Shown here piece by piece: positions 16,970-24,792 of a DNA stretch of 44,279 nt (the stretch's first letter is position 1; each line of letters begins with the position of its first letter). The position numbers and the translations under genes are program-made. The notes under the pieces are model-generated. The model was not told the DNA's origin. It ran no database searches and was given only the letters and a program-made list of their open reading frames with translations. The stretch comes from Massilia sp. ZL223 (GTDB lineage Bacteria; Pseudomonadota; Gammaproteobacteria; Burkholderiales; Burkholderiaceae_D), in contig NZ_JAGPWD010000045.1 of NCBI RefSeq assembly GCF_018119395.1, positions 1-44,279 of the forward strand. Reading direction: 5' to 3'.

Positions 16970-18523
16970 GTGAAAATTTCCATCGGCGCCCGTCTGTTCG
17001 TGTCGGTCTTGCTGGCCATCCTGGCAGTGGCGGCCAGCAGCGTTGTCTTGCTGCGGCAAAACGTCCTGGCCAGTTTCGGCGACTATGCCGTGGCCATCGA
17101 ACTGGACCGGTTGGACGAATTATCGGCCTCGCTCGCCCAGCAATACCGCAACCGTGGCGGCTGGCGATTCCTGCCTGGAGACGACGGACGCCGCCGCTGG
17201 ATCGCGCACGAGCTGGCCCGCCTCCAGGAGGCGCGCGAACAAGGCGCACCGCGTCCCCTGCCCCCGCCGCCCGCGCCGGCCGCACCGGCTGAGCCCGCAA
17301 ACATGGTGGCCATGCCGGCGCCGCCCGTGGCTCCCGTCGCTCCCGTGGCCCCCGCGCCGCCTGCGCCTCCTCCGCCACCCCTTCCGCCGCCGGACATTCC
17401 TGAGCCCGGCATGCCGGGACTCGCCTCCGACCTGCACGAGCGCGTGACCCTGCTCGACGCCCAAGGCCGCTACCTGGCCGGACGCGTACCGGGCACGCTG
17501 CCGCTGGCGCGGCGCGCGATCACGGTCGACAACAAGACGGTCGGCTACCTGGGCGTGGCGCGCAGCCACCAGCCCAGCGATGCCATGGCCTATGCCTTCC
17601 TGGCCGAGCTGCGCGCCAGCCTGTGGATGATCGGCGCGGCGGCGGTGGCGCTGAGCGCCCTGGCCGCCGTGCTGCTGGCGCGCCACTTCCGTCGTCCCAT
17701 CGACCGCCTGGCGCGCGGCGCCGGTGAGCTTGCGGCGGGCAATTACGGCATCCGCCTGCCGCATGAACGCAGCGACGAACTGGGCGACCTGGCGCGCCAC
17801 TTCAACGCCCTGGCCGAGCGCCTGTCGCAGGCCGAGACGGCGCGCCGCCAGTGGGTGGCGGACACCTCGCACGAACTGCGCACGCCGCTGGCCGTACTGC
17901 GCGCCCAGCTGGAGGCGATCCAGGATGGCGTACGCAGCGCCACGCCCGACACCGTGGACGCGATGCTGCGCCAGGTGCTGTCCCTGAACAAGCTGATCGA
18001 CGAGCTGTATGCGCTGGCGCGCGCCGACGTCGGCGAACTCGCATGCCGGCGCGAAGCCGTCGACCTGTGGCGCCTGGCGGGCGATGAAGCGCAGGCCTTC
18101 GCCGAGCGCATCGCCGGCGCCGGCTTGAGGCTCGACATCGGCCCGGCGCCAGTGCGCGCCGATGTACTGGCCGACCCCGACCGCATGCGCCAGGTGCTCG
18201 ACAACCTGTTCGAAAACAGCCTGCGCTACACCGCCGCCGGCGGCAGCATCCGCCTGCACGCCCATGCCGATCAGGGCAGCCTGCACCTGACGCTCGACGA
18301 CAGCGCGCCGGGCGTGCCGGACGAGGCCCTGGCGCGCCTGTCCGAGCGCTTCTACCGCGTCGACGCTTCGCGCAGCCGCGCGCACGGAGGCGCCGGACTC
18401 GGCCTGGCCCTGTGCCGCCGCCTGCTCGAGGCGCAAGGCGCCGGCCTCGCTTTCGCCCACTCGCCGCTGGGCGGCCTGCGCGTGACGCTCAGCCTTCCTC
18501 TCGCATCGAAGGAGACCGCATGA
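16970..18523 (+). CDS. Two-component sensor histidine kinase with proline-rich periplasmic segment
   Basis: A 517-residue inner-membrane kinase starting at GTG. TM1 is about 7-29 and TM2 about 212-236. The periplasmic sensor between them contains a low-complexity Pro/Ala/Val block at about 93-147 (runs such as PAPPAPPPPPLPPP). A HAMP domain follows TM2. The H-box DTSHELRTPL carries phospho-acceptor His301. The ATPase domain shows NLFENSLRY (N box) and GGAGLGLAL (G2 box). It overlaps the regulator by 4 nt (ATGA). BaeS/envelope-stress kinases are the closest general type; the signal is unknown. Confidence 0.92.
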   Translation: MKISIGARLFVSVLLAILAVAASSVVLLRQNVLASFGDYAVAIELDRLDELSASLAQQYRNRGGWRFLPGDDGRRRWIAHELARLQEAREQGAPRPLPPPPAPAAPAEPANMVAMPAPPVAPVAPVAPAPPAPPPPPLPPPDIPEPGMPGLASDLHERVTLLDAQGRYLAGRVPGTLPLARRAITVDNKTVGYLGVARSHQPSDAMAYAFLAELRASLWMIGAAAVALSALAAVLLARHFRRPIDRLARGAGELAAGNYGIRLPHERSDELGDLARHFNALAERLSQAETARRQWVADTSHELRTPLAVLRAQLEAIQDGVRSATPDTVDAMLRQVLSLNKLIDELYALARADVGELACRREAVDLWRLAGDEAQAFAERIAGAGLRLDIGPAPVRADVLADPDRMRQVLDNLFENSLRYTAAGGSIRLHAHADQGSLHLTLDDSAPGVPDEALARLSERFYRVDASRSRAHGGAGLGLALCRRLLEAQGAGLAFAHSPLGGLRVTLSLPLASKETA

Positions 18524-19179
18524 CGACCCTGATGATCGTCGAGGACGAGCCGGAGCTGGCGGCCCTGGTCGCTGACTATGCTCGCGCGGCCGGCTACGAG
18601 CCGCGCGTTGTCGGCGACGGCGCGCTGGCGCTGGAAGCGATCCGCGCCACTCCGCCTGCCCTGGTCGTGCTCGACCTGATGCTGCCCGGCCTGGATGGCC
18701 TGGCGCTGTGCCGCGCCGTGCGCGCCTTCTCGGAGGTGCCGATCGTGATGGTGACGGCGCGCGTCGAGGAGATCGACCGTCTGCTTGGCCTGGAAAGCGG
18801 CGCCGACGACTACCTGTGCAAGCCCTTCAGCCCGCGCGAACTGATGGCGCGGGTGAAGGCCATCCTGCGCCGTGCCGGCAACGCGCCGCCGCCGCGCGTG
18901 CTGGAGGTGAACGAAGCCGCGCGCCGCGTCAGGGTGCACGGCAAGGCGCTCGACCTGACGCCGAGTGAATACGCGATCCTGGCCGCGCTGGCGCGCCGCC
19001 CGGGGCAGGTGCTGTCGCGCGCCCAGCTGCTGGACGCCGCGCGCGCCGACAGCCTGGACGCGACCGACCGCGCCATCGACAGCCACATCAAGAACCTGCG
19101 GCGCAAGATCGATGCCGCTGCGCCGGGCCTGGAGGCGATCCGCTCCATCTATGGGCTGGGTTACCGCTGCGATCTATAA
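18520..19179 (+). CDS. OmpR-family response regulator
   Basis: A 219-residue regulator. Receiver domain 1-118 has the acidic pair E8/D9, phospho-acceptor Asp52 (VVLDLMLPGLDG) and Lys in LCKPFSP. The C-terminal winged helix includes LDLTPSEYAILAALARRPG and ends DSHIKNLRRKI...GLGYRC, the OmpR/PhoB signature. The ATG at 18520 overlaps the kinase stop and has AAGGAG upstream, so the two proteins are translationally coupled. Kinase-first order is the reverse of most such pairs. Confidence 0.95.
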   Translation: MTTLMIVEDEPELAALVADYARAAGYEPRVVGDGALALEAIRATPPALVVLDLMLPGLDGLALCRAVRAFSEVPIVMVTARVEEIDRLLGLESGADDYLCKPFSPRELMARVKAILRRAGNAPPPRVLEVNEAARRVRVHGKALDLTPSEYAILAALARRPGQVLSRAQLLDAARADSLDATDRAIDSHIKNLRRKIDAAAPGLEAIRSIYGLGYRCDL

Positions 19180-19183
19180 AGGA

Positions 19184-19651
19184 ATGCCGTTGAAAGCCTC
19201 TGTCAAATACACCTTGCAAGAGACACGCAACGTTCTGATTCGAATGGCATGCCGCAGGCGGCTGGTGCGGGCTGGCCGGCCATTACCCGTGTTCGTGAGT
19301 GGAGACGCCCTCGACATGCAAATTGCCGTGGGCAACTGCACGGTACTCGCGACGAGTTACGACTATTTCGATGGCTGCCACCACTGGATCTATTTGCTTG
19401 GACCGGACGGCAGACCGATGGATAAACTCTGCATGCGCGATCAAGTAGGCGACATCGAGAACGTCCAGGTGCTATCCCAACACGAGATTTCATTTGGCTA
19501 TATCGGCACCAATGACAGGTGGCGGCTTCGCGTGGATGAGGAAGGCTTTCGCTCGTTTTCATTGAGTGCACTGCGCATGCGAACAAATCGCTTCCTTTTG
19601 CGCAAGCGACATTGCGTCGTACATCGAACGAAAGGAGCCCCGGGACCCTGA
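19184..19651 (+). CDS. Hypothetical protein, possibly coupled to the response regulator
   Basis: Up to 155 residues, not recognised. It starts 5 nt after the regulator stop. AAAGGA lies directly before ATG 19184 (too close) and at good spacing for TTG 19190, so the start is uncertain. No signal peptide. The N-terminus is basic (residues 14-30 rich in Arg). The middle looks globular with a hydrophobic/aromatic pattern (ATSYDYFDGCHHWIYLLGPDG), and a second basic stretch (MRTNRFLLRKRH) is near the end. The composition becomes visibly AT-richer than its neighbours towards the 3' end, which could mean recent acquisition. Confidence 0.6.
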   Translation: MPLKASVKYTLQETRNVLIRMACRRRLVRAGRPLPVFVSGDALDMQIAVGNCTVLATSYDYFDGCHHWIYLLGPDGRPMDKLCMRDQVGDIENVQVLSQHEISFGYIGTNDRWRLRVDEEGFRSFSLSALRMRTNRFLLRKRHCVVHRTKGAPGP

Positions 19652-19800
19652 ATCGGAGCCTGAGGTCGGGGAGGCTGAAAAAACTTAGCGTAACGCAAGA
19701 CGACTCCATTTTTTCTCCACATTTGGCGTGCAGGATGCAGTCATGGCCCGCCGCGCTGTTGGCGCATCCTGTGCGGGCCGCAGCCGAAAGGAGAACGATA

Positions 19801-20241
19801 ATGAAGACGACCATCCCCCTGATCCTGCTCGCCCTGCTGTGCGGCAGCGCCAGCGCCCAGCAGGCGGAAACCCGCAACGGCCACGTATGGATCAAGTGCG
19901 GCCCGGGCACCAAGATCAAGTGCCCGCCGCCGCCGACTCCACCGGATCCGCCAGCCCCGCCCGCGCCACCGGCGCCGCCTGCACTGCCCGGCCATCACGA
20001 CGGCTTTGCTCCGCCCCCGCCTCCACCGCCGGCGATGCCGACGATTCCCGCTCCGCCGGAGCCGCCCGAGCCGCCGCCGATGCCGAAGGTTCCCGACCAG
20101 GCCCATGCCGCTTGTGCCGACAAGTCCTCGGGCACCAAGATGACCTGGGCTCTGGGTGAGGAAGGCACCATGACCGGCACTTGCGAACGCAAGGCGGGGC
20201 GGATGCAGTTTGTGTTGGAAAGCCTGTACAAGTCGCGTTGA
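19801..20241 (+). CDS. Secreted proline-rich protein of unknown function
   Basis: A 146-residue protein with a strong signal peptide (MKTTIPLILLALLCGSASA). A central block at about 40-100 is made almost wholly of PPA/PPP/PEP repeats with one HH pair. A compact C-terminal part contains two Cys (ACADK and GTCERK), which with two Cys in the N-terminal mature part (IKCGPG, KIKCPP) could form disulfides. AAAGGAG is well spaced before the ATG. It lies ~600 bp downstream of the two-component genes, and its proline block resembles that in the kinase sensor domain. No known family recognised. Confidence 0.75.
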   Translation: MKTTIPLILLALLCGSASAQQAETRNGHVWIKCGPGTKIKCPPPPTPPDPPAPPAPPAPPALPGHHDGFAPPPPPPPAMPTIPAPPEPPEPPPMPKVPDQAHAACADKSSGTKMTWALGEEGTMTGTCERKAGRMQFVLESLYKSR

Positions 20242-20270
20242 GCGGCGGAGTGGGGCCATGGACTTTGGAG

Positions 20271-20290
20271 TCTAGATCATTTAATCTAGA
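20271..20290. promoter_or_regulatory. Palindromic operator TCTAGAT-N6-ATCTAGA
   Basis: Perfect 7-bp inverted arms (20271-20277 and 20284-20290) end 3 nt before the start codon of the BlaI-type repressor. Likely its own autoregulatory site. No Shine-Dalgarno is visible between the operator and the start. Confidence 0.6.
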
Positions 20291-20293
20291 TCC

Positions 20294-20674
20294 ATGAGTA
20301 CCATTGATGCCCCACCGAAGCCGACTCCGTCCGAGCTCGAAATGCTGCGCCTGCTGTGGCAGCTCGGCCCGGCCACCGCGCGCCAGGTCCATGAAGCCGC
20401 GGTCGAGACACGGCCCGACATGGGCTATGCCAACGTGCTGCGCCTGCTGCAAGTCATGCACGCCAAAGGCCTGCTTCAGCGCGACGAAAGCGCCCGCGCC
20501 CATATCTATGCGCCTGCCCAGCCGCAGGACAGCCTTCAGACCAGCCTGATCAAGGAGCTGATCCACAAAGCCTTTGCCGGTTCCGGCAAGGAGCTGGTGC
20601 TGGCCGCACTGCGCGGCCACGTCAGCAAGAAGGACCGCGAGGAAATCCAGGAATTGCTGAAGCGAGAGAAATGA
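20294..20674 (+). CDS. BlaI/MecI/CopY-family transcriptional repressor
   Basis: A 126-residue winged-helix repressor. The N-terminal domain has the family pattern PTPSELEMLRLLWQLGPATARQVHE, then the recognition region GYANVLRLLQVMHAKGLL. The C-terminal helices (LIKELIHKAFAGSGKELVLAALRG...EEIQELL) form the dimerisation domain that is cleaved in BlaI/MecI. The usual partner, a BlaR1/MecR1 M56 metallopeptidase, is absent nearby, so induction must occur otherwise. A palindrome lies immediately upstream and the small Cys-rich gene overlaps its stop by 4 nt. Confidence 0.9.
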   Translation: MSTIDAPPKPTPSELEMLRLLWQLGPATARQVHEAAVETRPDMGYANVLRLLQVMHAKGLLQRDESARAHIYAPAQPQDSLQTSLIKELIHKAFAGSGKELVLAALRGHVSKKDREEIQELLKREK

Positions 20675-20868
20675 ATACGGTGCTCAAGCCTCCGGTCCCG
20701 CCGGTGCAGCCGGACCTGGAAGACTGCTGCCGCAGCGGTTGCGTTCCCTGCGTATTCGATCTCTACGAAGATGCGCTGGCGCGTTACGAAAAGGAACTGG
20801 CGGCCTACGAAGCGGCGCTCGCGGAGCAAGCCGTCAACGCAGTCTCCGGACCAGCGCCACGGCACTGA
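20671..20868 (+). CDS. Oxidoreductase-like domain small Cys-rich protein
   Basis: A 65-residue protein matching the N-terminal oxidoreductase-like domain (Pfam Oxidored-like). A proline-rich start (PPVPPVQPDLED) is followed by CCRSGCVPCVFDLYEDALARYEKE by family pattern, i.e. C-C-x2-G-C-x2-C then D-x-Y-E-D. The four clustered cysteines suggest metal or redox binding. Members occur in bacteria and mitochondria with unclear function. The ATG overlaps the repressor stop (ATGA), so it is likely translationally coupled and under the same operator. Confidence 0.8.
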   Translation: MNTVLKPPVPPVQPDLEDCCRSGCVPCVFDLYEDALARYEKELAAYEAALAEQAVNAVSGPAPRH

Positions 20869-21031
20869 TCCCACCCTGCGCCCCGGATGTGGACTGCAGC
20901 TCAACGTAGGCAAGCACCCCGCCCTCATCCACGCAAACTCCCGACCGATCCTCCCTCAGCCCGCACGCTTGAACTCGTCTTGTTGGCAAATTCATTACAA
21001 TCGACTCAACGGTTCATGCATTGGAGGTCGT

Positions 21032-21496
21032 ATGTTCGATATGGATCTTCCTTGGTGGGAATTCATAGTTCGGGGTTTGGCGGTCTACCTGCTCCTGCTG
21101 ATCATGGTGCGTCTCTCGGGACGCCGGACGGTGGGTCAGTTCACGCCTTTCGATCTGCTGGTCGTGATGCTGCTGTCCGAAGCGGTGTCGAACTCGCTGT
21201 CGGGCGGCGACAATTCGCTGGTCGGCGGCCTGATCTGCGCCGCGACCCTGGTCGCCATCAATGCCCTGGTCGGTGTCGCTACGTCGCGCAGTGAGAAGAT
21301 CTCTACGCTGGTCGACGGCGATGCTGTCCTGATCGGTCGCGACGGCGTCTTCTTCGAAAAAGTCATGCGCAATTGCCGGCTGTCGGACAGCGATATCGAG
21401 GAAGCGTTGCGCGAGCACGACTGCCCGCGTTCGGAGATGAAATGTGCTTTCCTCGAAGCGGACGGCGAAATCACCATCATGCGTAATCCCCAATAA
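21032..21496 (+). CDS. DUF421 (YetF-like) membrane protein
   Basis: A 154-residue inner-membrane protein. Hydrophobic helices occur at about 10-28 (FIVRGLAVYLLLLIMV), 41-53 (TPFDLLVVMLLSEAV) and 63-83 (LVGGLICAATLVAINALVG). The hallmark GRRTVGQFTPFDLLV motif of YetF/YkjA proteins lies between them. A soluble DUF421 tail follows, with VDGDAVLIGRDG and ALREHDC. The family is linked to spore or stress physiology in Bacillus; role here unknown. TTGGAGG precedes the ATG at good spacing. An 8-bp hairpin (CAGGCACC / GGTGCCTG, 21523-21556) lies after the stop. Confidence 0.88.
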   Translation: MFDMDLPWWEFIVRGLAVYLLLLIMVRLSGRRTVGQFTPFDLLVVMLLSEAVSNSLSGGDNSLVGGLICAATLVAINALVGVATSRSEKISTLVDGDAVLIGRDGVFFEKVMRNCRLSDSDIEEALREHDCPRSEMKCAFLEADGEITIMRNPQ

Positions 21497-21522
21497 CGAC
21501 GCCCCATTTCCGCTTCGATTTC

Positions 21523-21556
21523 CAGGCACCATTTCCGTCAGCGATTTGGGTGCCTG
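21523..21556 (+). terminator. Possible terminator hairpin after the DUF421 gene
   Basis: CAGGCACC (21523-21530) pairs with GGTGCCTG (21549-21556) over an 18-nt loop. The following TTCTCCTTTG is only a weak T-tract, so termination is uncertain. Confidence 0.4.
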
Positions 21557-21668
21557 TTCTCCTTTGCCCTTCAGTACCGTGTGGCCTGGAACGTATGCCT
21601 GTGCTACTTTTTTCACCAGCGCTCCGTGTGAGCGCGGGTTGGTTTCTTTCCTAATCAGGAGGTATACC

Positions 21669-22259
21669 ATGAAGAAAGTCTTGTCCGCGTTGACGCTGGC
21701 CGCGTCGACGCTCGCACTTGCACCCTCCGCACTGGCAGTCGATTATTTCCGCGCCGTGGCGAGCGGACCAGGCGAGGCGCCGCCCAACGCCTCTCCCGGC
21801 TACAGCATCGCCAGCCTCCAGCTCGACGGCATGATCCTGCGCGCCGATATCCCCTTCTCCGACCTGACGACCGGCACGGTGGCGGCCCACATCCACTGCT
21901 GCACCGCAGACAGCCTGATGGGCACCGCCGGCGTGGCGATTCCGCTGTTCGGCTTCCCCTCTGGCGCAAGCTCCGGCAACTACAGCCAGACCTTCGACCT
22001 GGCCGATCCCGCGGTGTATGACCCGGCCTTCCTGACCGCCTTCGGCGGCACGGCGGCAGGGGCGAGCGCTGCCCTGCTCGACGCAATGGGCGACAACACG
22101 GCCTACCTGAACATCCACACCACCCAGTATCCGGGCGGCGAGATCCGCGGCTTCATCGTGGCGGCGCCGGTTCCCGAACCGGGCTCCTGGGCAATGCTGG
22201 GGGTCGGACTGCTGGGCGTGGGCGTGATGGCGCGCCGGCGCATCGGCGTCACAGGCTGA
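21669..22259 (+). CDS. CHRD-domain protein with PEP-CTERM sorting signal
   Basis: A 196-residue exported protein. The signal peptide MKKVLSALTLAASTLALAP ends near ALA. A CHRD domain follows, with VAAHIHCC, TAYLNIHTTQYPGGEIRG and similar motifs characteristic of chordin-like repeats. The C-terminus is a textbook PEP-CTERM signal: VPEPGSW, a hydrophobic helix, then ARRR. Such proteins are processed by exosortase (EpsH/XrtA type) and exported to the envelope or extracellular matrix, often in exopolysaccharide producers. AGGAGG sits well before the ATG. The exosortase gene is not in the window. Confidence 0.93.
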   Translation: MKKVLSALTLAASTLALAPSALAVDYFRAVASGPGEAPPNASPGYSIASLQLDGMILRADIPFSDLTTGTVAAHIHCCTADSLMGTAGVAIPLFGFPSGASSGNYSQTFDLADPAVYDPAFLTAFGGTAAGASAALLDAMGDNTAYLNIHTTQYPGGEIRGFIVAAPVPEPGSWAMLGVGLLGVGVMARRRIGVTG

Positions 22260-22270
22260 CTGGAGCGATC

Positions 22271-22315
22271 AGCTGACGCGGTTAGCTGACGCGGTTAGCT
22301 GACGCGGTTAGCTGA
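22271..22315. repeat. 13-bp tandem repeat, about 3.5 copies
   Basis: AGCTGACGCGGTT is repeated at 22271, 22284 and 22297, followed by a partial copy AGCTGA at 22310. All full copies are identical. The last copy overlaps the gluQ stop codon (22308-22310). It lies in the short gap between the convergent PEP-CTERM and gluQ genes. Confidence 0.92.
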
Positions 22316-23210
22316 ACTCGGCGCCCGGATGGCGCCTGAGCAAGCGCCCCCACGCCGGGATTGCCGCGCGCCAGAAAGTATCGAGCGACTCTGCCTGCTC
22401 GATGCCGAGTTCCAGGAAACGCGCTGTCTCCAGCAGCGCGGCGACCGCACTCGCCTCGTCGCCGGCCATCACTGCCAGGGCCCCCGTCTGCTTGGATAAT
22501 TTTTCGCCGTTGGCGTTGCGCACCACCGGCACGTGCAGGTAGCGCGGCGTCGGCACACCCAGCACGCGCTGCAGGAAGATCTGGCGCGGGGTGGAGTCGA
22601 GCAGGTCCGCGCCGCGCACAATGTCGGTAACGCCTTGCTCGGCATCGTCGACCACCACCGCCAATTGGTAGGCCCAGTAGCCGTCGGCACGCTTGAGCAC
22701 GAAGTCGCCCGAGTCGCGTGCGAGGTGCTGGGTCACGCGGCCGGCGAAGCGATCGGTGAAGCTCACCTCGTCCATGCCGGCGTCCGGCACACGCAGGCGC
22801 AGGCTGCGCATGCCGCGCCCCTCGGCCAGGCCGTAGCGGCAGGTGCCGGGATAGATCGCTGCCCCATCGGGCGCGAAGCCCAGGCGCGAATCGGCGATCT
22901 CGCGCCGGTTGCAGCCGCAGGGATAGGTGTGAAGCGCAATGCGCTCAGCCGCCGCCGCATACAGGTGCTTGCGCCGGCTCTGCCAGACGATCTCGCCGTC
23001 GGCATGCATGCCCAGCGCATCGAGCAGGGCCAGGATGCCTTCGGCGGCGCCGGGCACGCTGCGGCCCTCGTCGATGTCCTCGATGCGCACCAGCCAGGCG
23101 CCCTCGTGAAAGCGCGCGTCGAGATAGCTGGCCACCGCCGCCACCAGCGAGCCCGCATGCAGCGGGCCGGTGGGCGACGGCGCGAAGCGTCCGATGTAGG
23201 GTTTGCTCAC
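22308..23210 (-). CDS. gluQ: Glutamyl-Q tRNA(Asp) synthetase
   Basis: A 300-residue paralogue of the GluRS catalytic domain that attaches glutamate to queuosine-34 of tRNA(Asp). It has the class I HIGH-type motif FAPSPTGPLHAGSL and the KMSKS-type motif EKLSKQ. Zinc ligands are likely the cysteines in YPCGCNRRE and YPGTCRYG. The anticodon-binding domain of true GluRS is missing, as expected. The last codons run into a 13-bp tandem repeat that supplies the TAA stop. Confidence 0.95.
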   Translation of the reverse strand: MSKPYIGRFAPSPTGPLHAGSLVAAVASYLDARFHEGAWLVRIEDIDEGRSVPGAAEGILALLDALGMHADGEIVWQSRRKHLYAAAAERIALHTYPCGCNRREIADSRLGFAPDGAAIYPGTCRYGLAEGRGMRSLRLRVPDAGMDEVSFTDRFAGRVTQHLARDSGDFVLKRADGYWAYQLAVVVDDAEQGVTDIVRGADLLDSTPRQIFLQRVLGVPTPRYLHVPVVRNANGEKLSKQTGALAVMAGDEASAVAALLETARFLELGIEQAESLDTFWRAAIPAWGRLLRRHPGAEFS

Positions 23211-23260
23211 TTGCTGACTAACGAAATCCGGAAGGCGGTCACCTTAGCACAGGCGCCGGT

Positions 23261-23752
23261 TCAGGACTTCGTCTTCTTCGCGTTTTCGTCGATCAGCTTT
23301 TTGACCTGGCCGTTGACCTCGTTCGGCACCGCCATCGACAGCTGGTAATGCAGGATTTCAAAGCCCTTGTTCGTCTTGCGGATCACGCCGCTGGCCATGC
23401 AGGGGCCCATGTTCGGGGTGTCCAGCAGCTCGTCGAACCAGATGATCGAACCGTCCGCCGATGCGTACACGTTGCGGCGCGTGGCCTTGAAGCTCCAGGC
23501 GGACTTTCGGTCGAAGTACTTCTTGGCCCAGGCCTTGAACTCGTCGCGCTTCCACAGTTCCGTGCGATCGGTGCCGATGTACACGCCGTCCTTCGCCATC
23601 TTGTCGAAATAGGCCAGGCGCGCATGGGCCGCGTCGTCGTGCCACTCGTCGACGAAGGCGTTGACCTGGCGGGTCAGCTCGGCATTGGTCTCCGCACGGG
23701 CAGCGCCGACCAGGCTCAGAAACAAAAAACAGGCAGTGAGGAAGCGCTTCAT
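23261..23752 (-). CDS. Secreted NTF2-like (SnoaL/DUF4440-type) protein
   Basis: A 163-residue protein with an N-terminal signal peptide (MKRFLTACFLFLSLVGAARA). A single NTF2-like cone-shaped domain follows, seen in HARLAYFDKMAKDGVYIGTD, RDEFKAWAKKYFDRK and IIWFDELLDTPNMGPCMASG. Such domains usually bind small ligands or act as enzymes or dimerisation units; no catalytic residues can be assigned. AAAGGA lies 6 nt before the ATG. gluQ follows 50 nt downstream on the same strand and may be co-transcribed. Confidence 0.8.
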   Translation of the reverse strand: MKRFLTACFLFLSLVGAARAETNAELTRQVNAFVDEWHDDAAHARLAYFDKMAKDGVYIGTDRTELWKRDEFKAWAKKYFDRKSAWSFKATRRNVYASADGSIIWFDELLDTPNMGPCMASGVIRKTNKGFEILHYQLSMAVPNEVNGQVKKLIDENAKKTKS

Positions 23753-24013
23753 GGACGTCCTTTATACAGTTGGGATAAGAACCGCGGACATTGTACACAT
23801 TGAAATGTAACAAATTGTGCAAAGGCCCTGCTGCCGAGATCGGCGGTGTACATTTGCCAACATCGACACATTCATTAATGCAATGAAGCGACCGGCGGTC
23901 ACGATCCCAGGCATGGAGGCCAAGCATGCTTTCGCATCCGGGCAAACCCGGCAAAAGCCGGGCCGCGACGCTCTTCCCTCACCAGGGCGCGTATATCAGA
24001 TAGGGAAATGTTG
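23753..24013. other. Divergent intergenic region
   Basis: About 260 bp between divergent genes for two small secreted proteins. It holds a CCCGGC-AAAA-GCCGGG hairpin near 23946-23961 and an AT-rich stretch at 23790-23822. I see no confident promoter or operator. Confidence 0.3.
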
Positions 24014-24388
24014 ATGAAGCATGCCATCACCTTGCTGGCCTTGGGCATGCTGCCTGTTGCGGGCGCGCTTGCCGACGCGCCGCCGAATCCGCCTACGCCT
24101 GTGACGACGGCGACCGCAGCCGACATCCGCGCCGCAGTACGTCCGCCGGCGCTCGAAGAGGCGTTGCGAGCGGCCCTTGCGGAGACGTCCGAACCGGAGC
24201 GCGACAAGCAGAAAGCGACGTTCGGCAGTGACGCGCGGACAAGCTTCGAGCGCCAGTTTGAAGAAGCCAAGGTGCCGTACTGCCTGCACGGCGACGGCCT
24301 GAAGCGGCAGTCGACTTTCTTCCTCAGCGGCTACATCGCCCTGCCCTTCGTGTTCGTGGCGCGGGCACGGGGCAAGTGCCTGTTCTAG
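24014..24388 (+). CDS. Small secreted hypothetical protein
   Basis: A 124-residue protein with a signal peptide (MKHAITLLALGMLPVAGALA). A Pro/Thr/Ala-rich segment follows, then a helical acidic region (EALRAALAETSEPERDKQK), and a C-terminal part with two Cys (PYCLHGDG and GKCLF) that could form a disulfide. ATG 24014 is preferred over 24008 because GGGA is then at good spacing. Not a recognised family. Its TAG stop overlaps the rnk stop on the other strand in a shared CTAG. Confidence 0.7.
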   Translation: MKHAITLLALGMLPVAGALADAPPNPPTPVTTATAADIRAAVRPPALEEALRAALAETSEPERDKQKATFGSDARTSFERQFEEAKVPYCLHGDGLKRQSTFFLSGYIALPFVFVARARGKCLF

Positions 24389-24792
24389 CGGTGCAGTTCG
24401 CCGGCGCGCTCCGGCTGGTACTCGACGCCGCGCACGGTAATGTGGAAGCGGCCGCCGTCGGGGCGGTTCCAGGCGATGCTGTCGCCAACCTTCAGGCCCA
24501 GCAAGGCGGTACCGACCGGCGTCAGCACGGACAGTTGTTCTCCGCTGTCGGTCATGTCCTTCGGATAGGTCAGGGTCAGCGTGACCTCTTCCTCGCTGTT
24601 ATCGAAGCTGAAGCGCACGCGCGAATTCATGGTGACGACGTCGGGCGGCATGTCCCAGGGTTCGACCATGTCGGCACGGCCGAGTTCATTGAGCAGCGCA
24701 TCGCGCGCGTTGGCCTGGGCGGCCGGCAGGCGGTCGAGCACGCGCTCCAGGCGTTCCAGGTCGAGCCACGAGATAGTGATGGACGGTTTCAT
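24385..24792 (-). CDS. rnk: Regulator of nucleoside diphosphate kinase
   Basis: A 135-residue Rnk protein: an N-terminal helical segment (ISWLDLERLERVLDRL) and a C-terminal GreA/GreB-type FKBP-like domain (VTLTYPKDMTDSGEQLSVLTPVG, ALLGLKVGDSI). Rnk binds RNA polymerase near the secondary channel and influences NTP pools and alginate-related metabolism in gammaproteobacteria. ATG 24792 has TTGGAG at ideal spacing. It is preceded by a ~260-nt leader with several hairpins and a good sigma70-type promoter at 25060-25087. Confidence 0.92.
   Translation of the reverse strand: MKPSITISWLDLERLERVLDRLPAAQANARDALLNELGRADMVEPWDMPPDVVTMNSRVRFSFDNSEEEVTLTLTYPKDMTDSGEQLSVLTPVGTALLGLKVGDSIAWNRPDGGRFHITVRGVEYQPERAGELHR

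Noticed and set aside
16970..19179. Naming the two-component pair baeS/baeR
   Set aside because: General architecture only; the proline-rich sensor domain and context give no basis for orthology.
22271..22315. CRISPR-like repeat
   Set aside because: Units are contiguous without spacers; simple tandem repeat.
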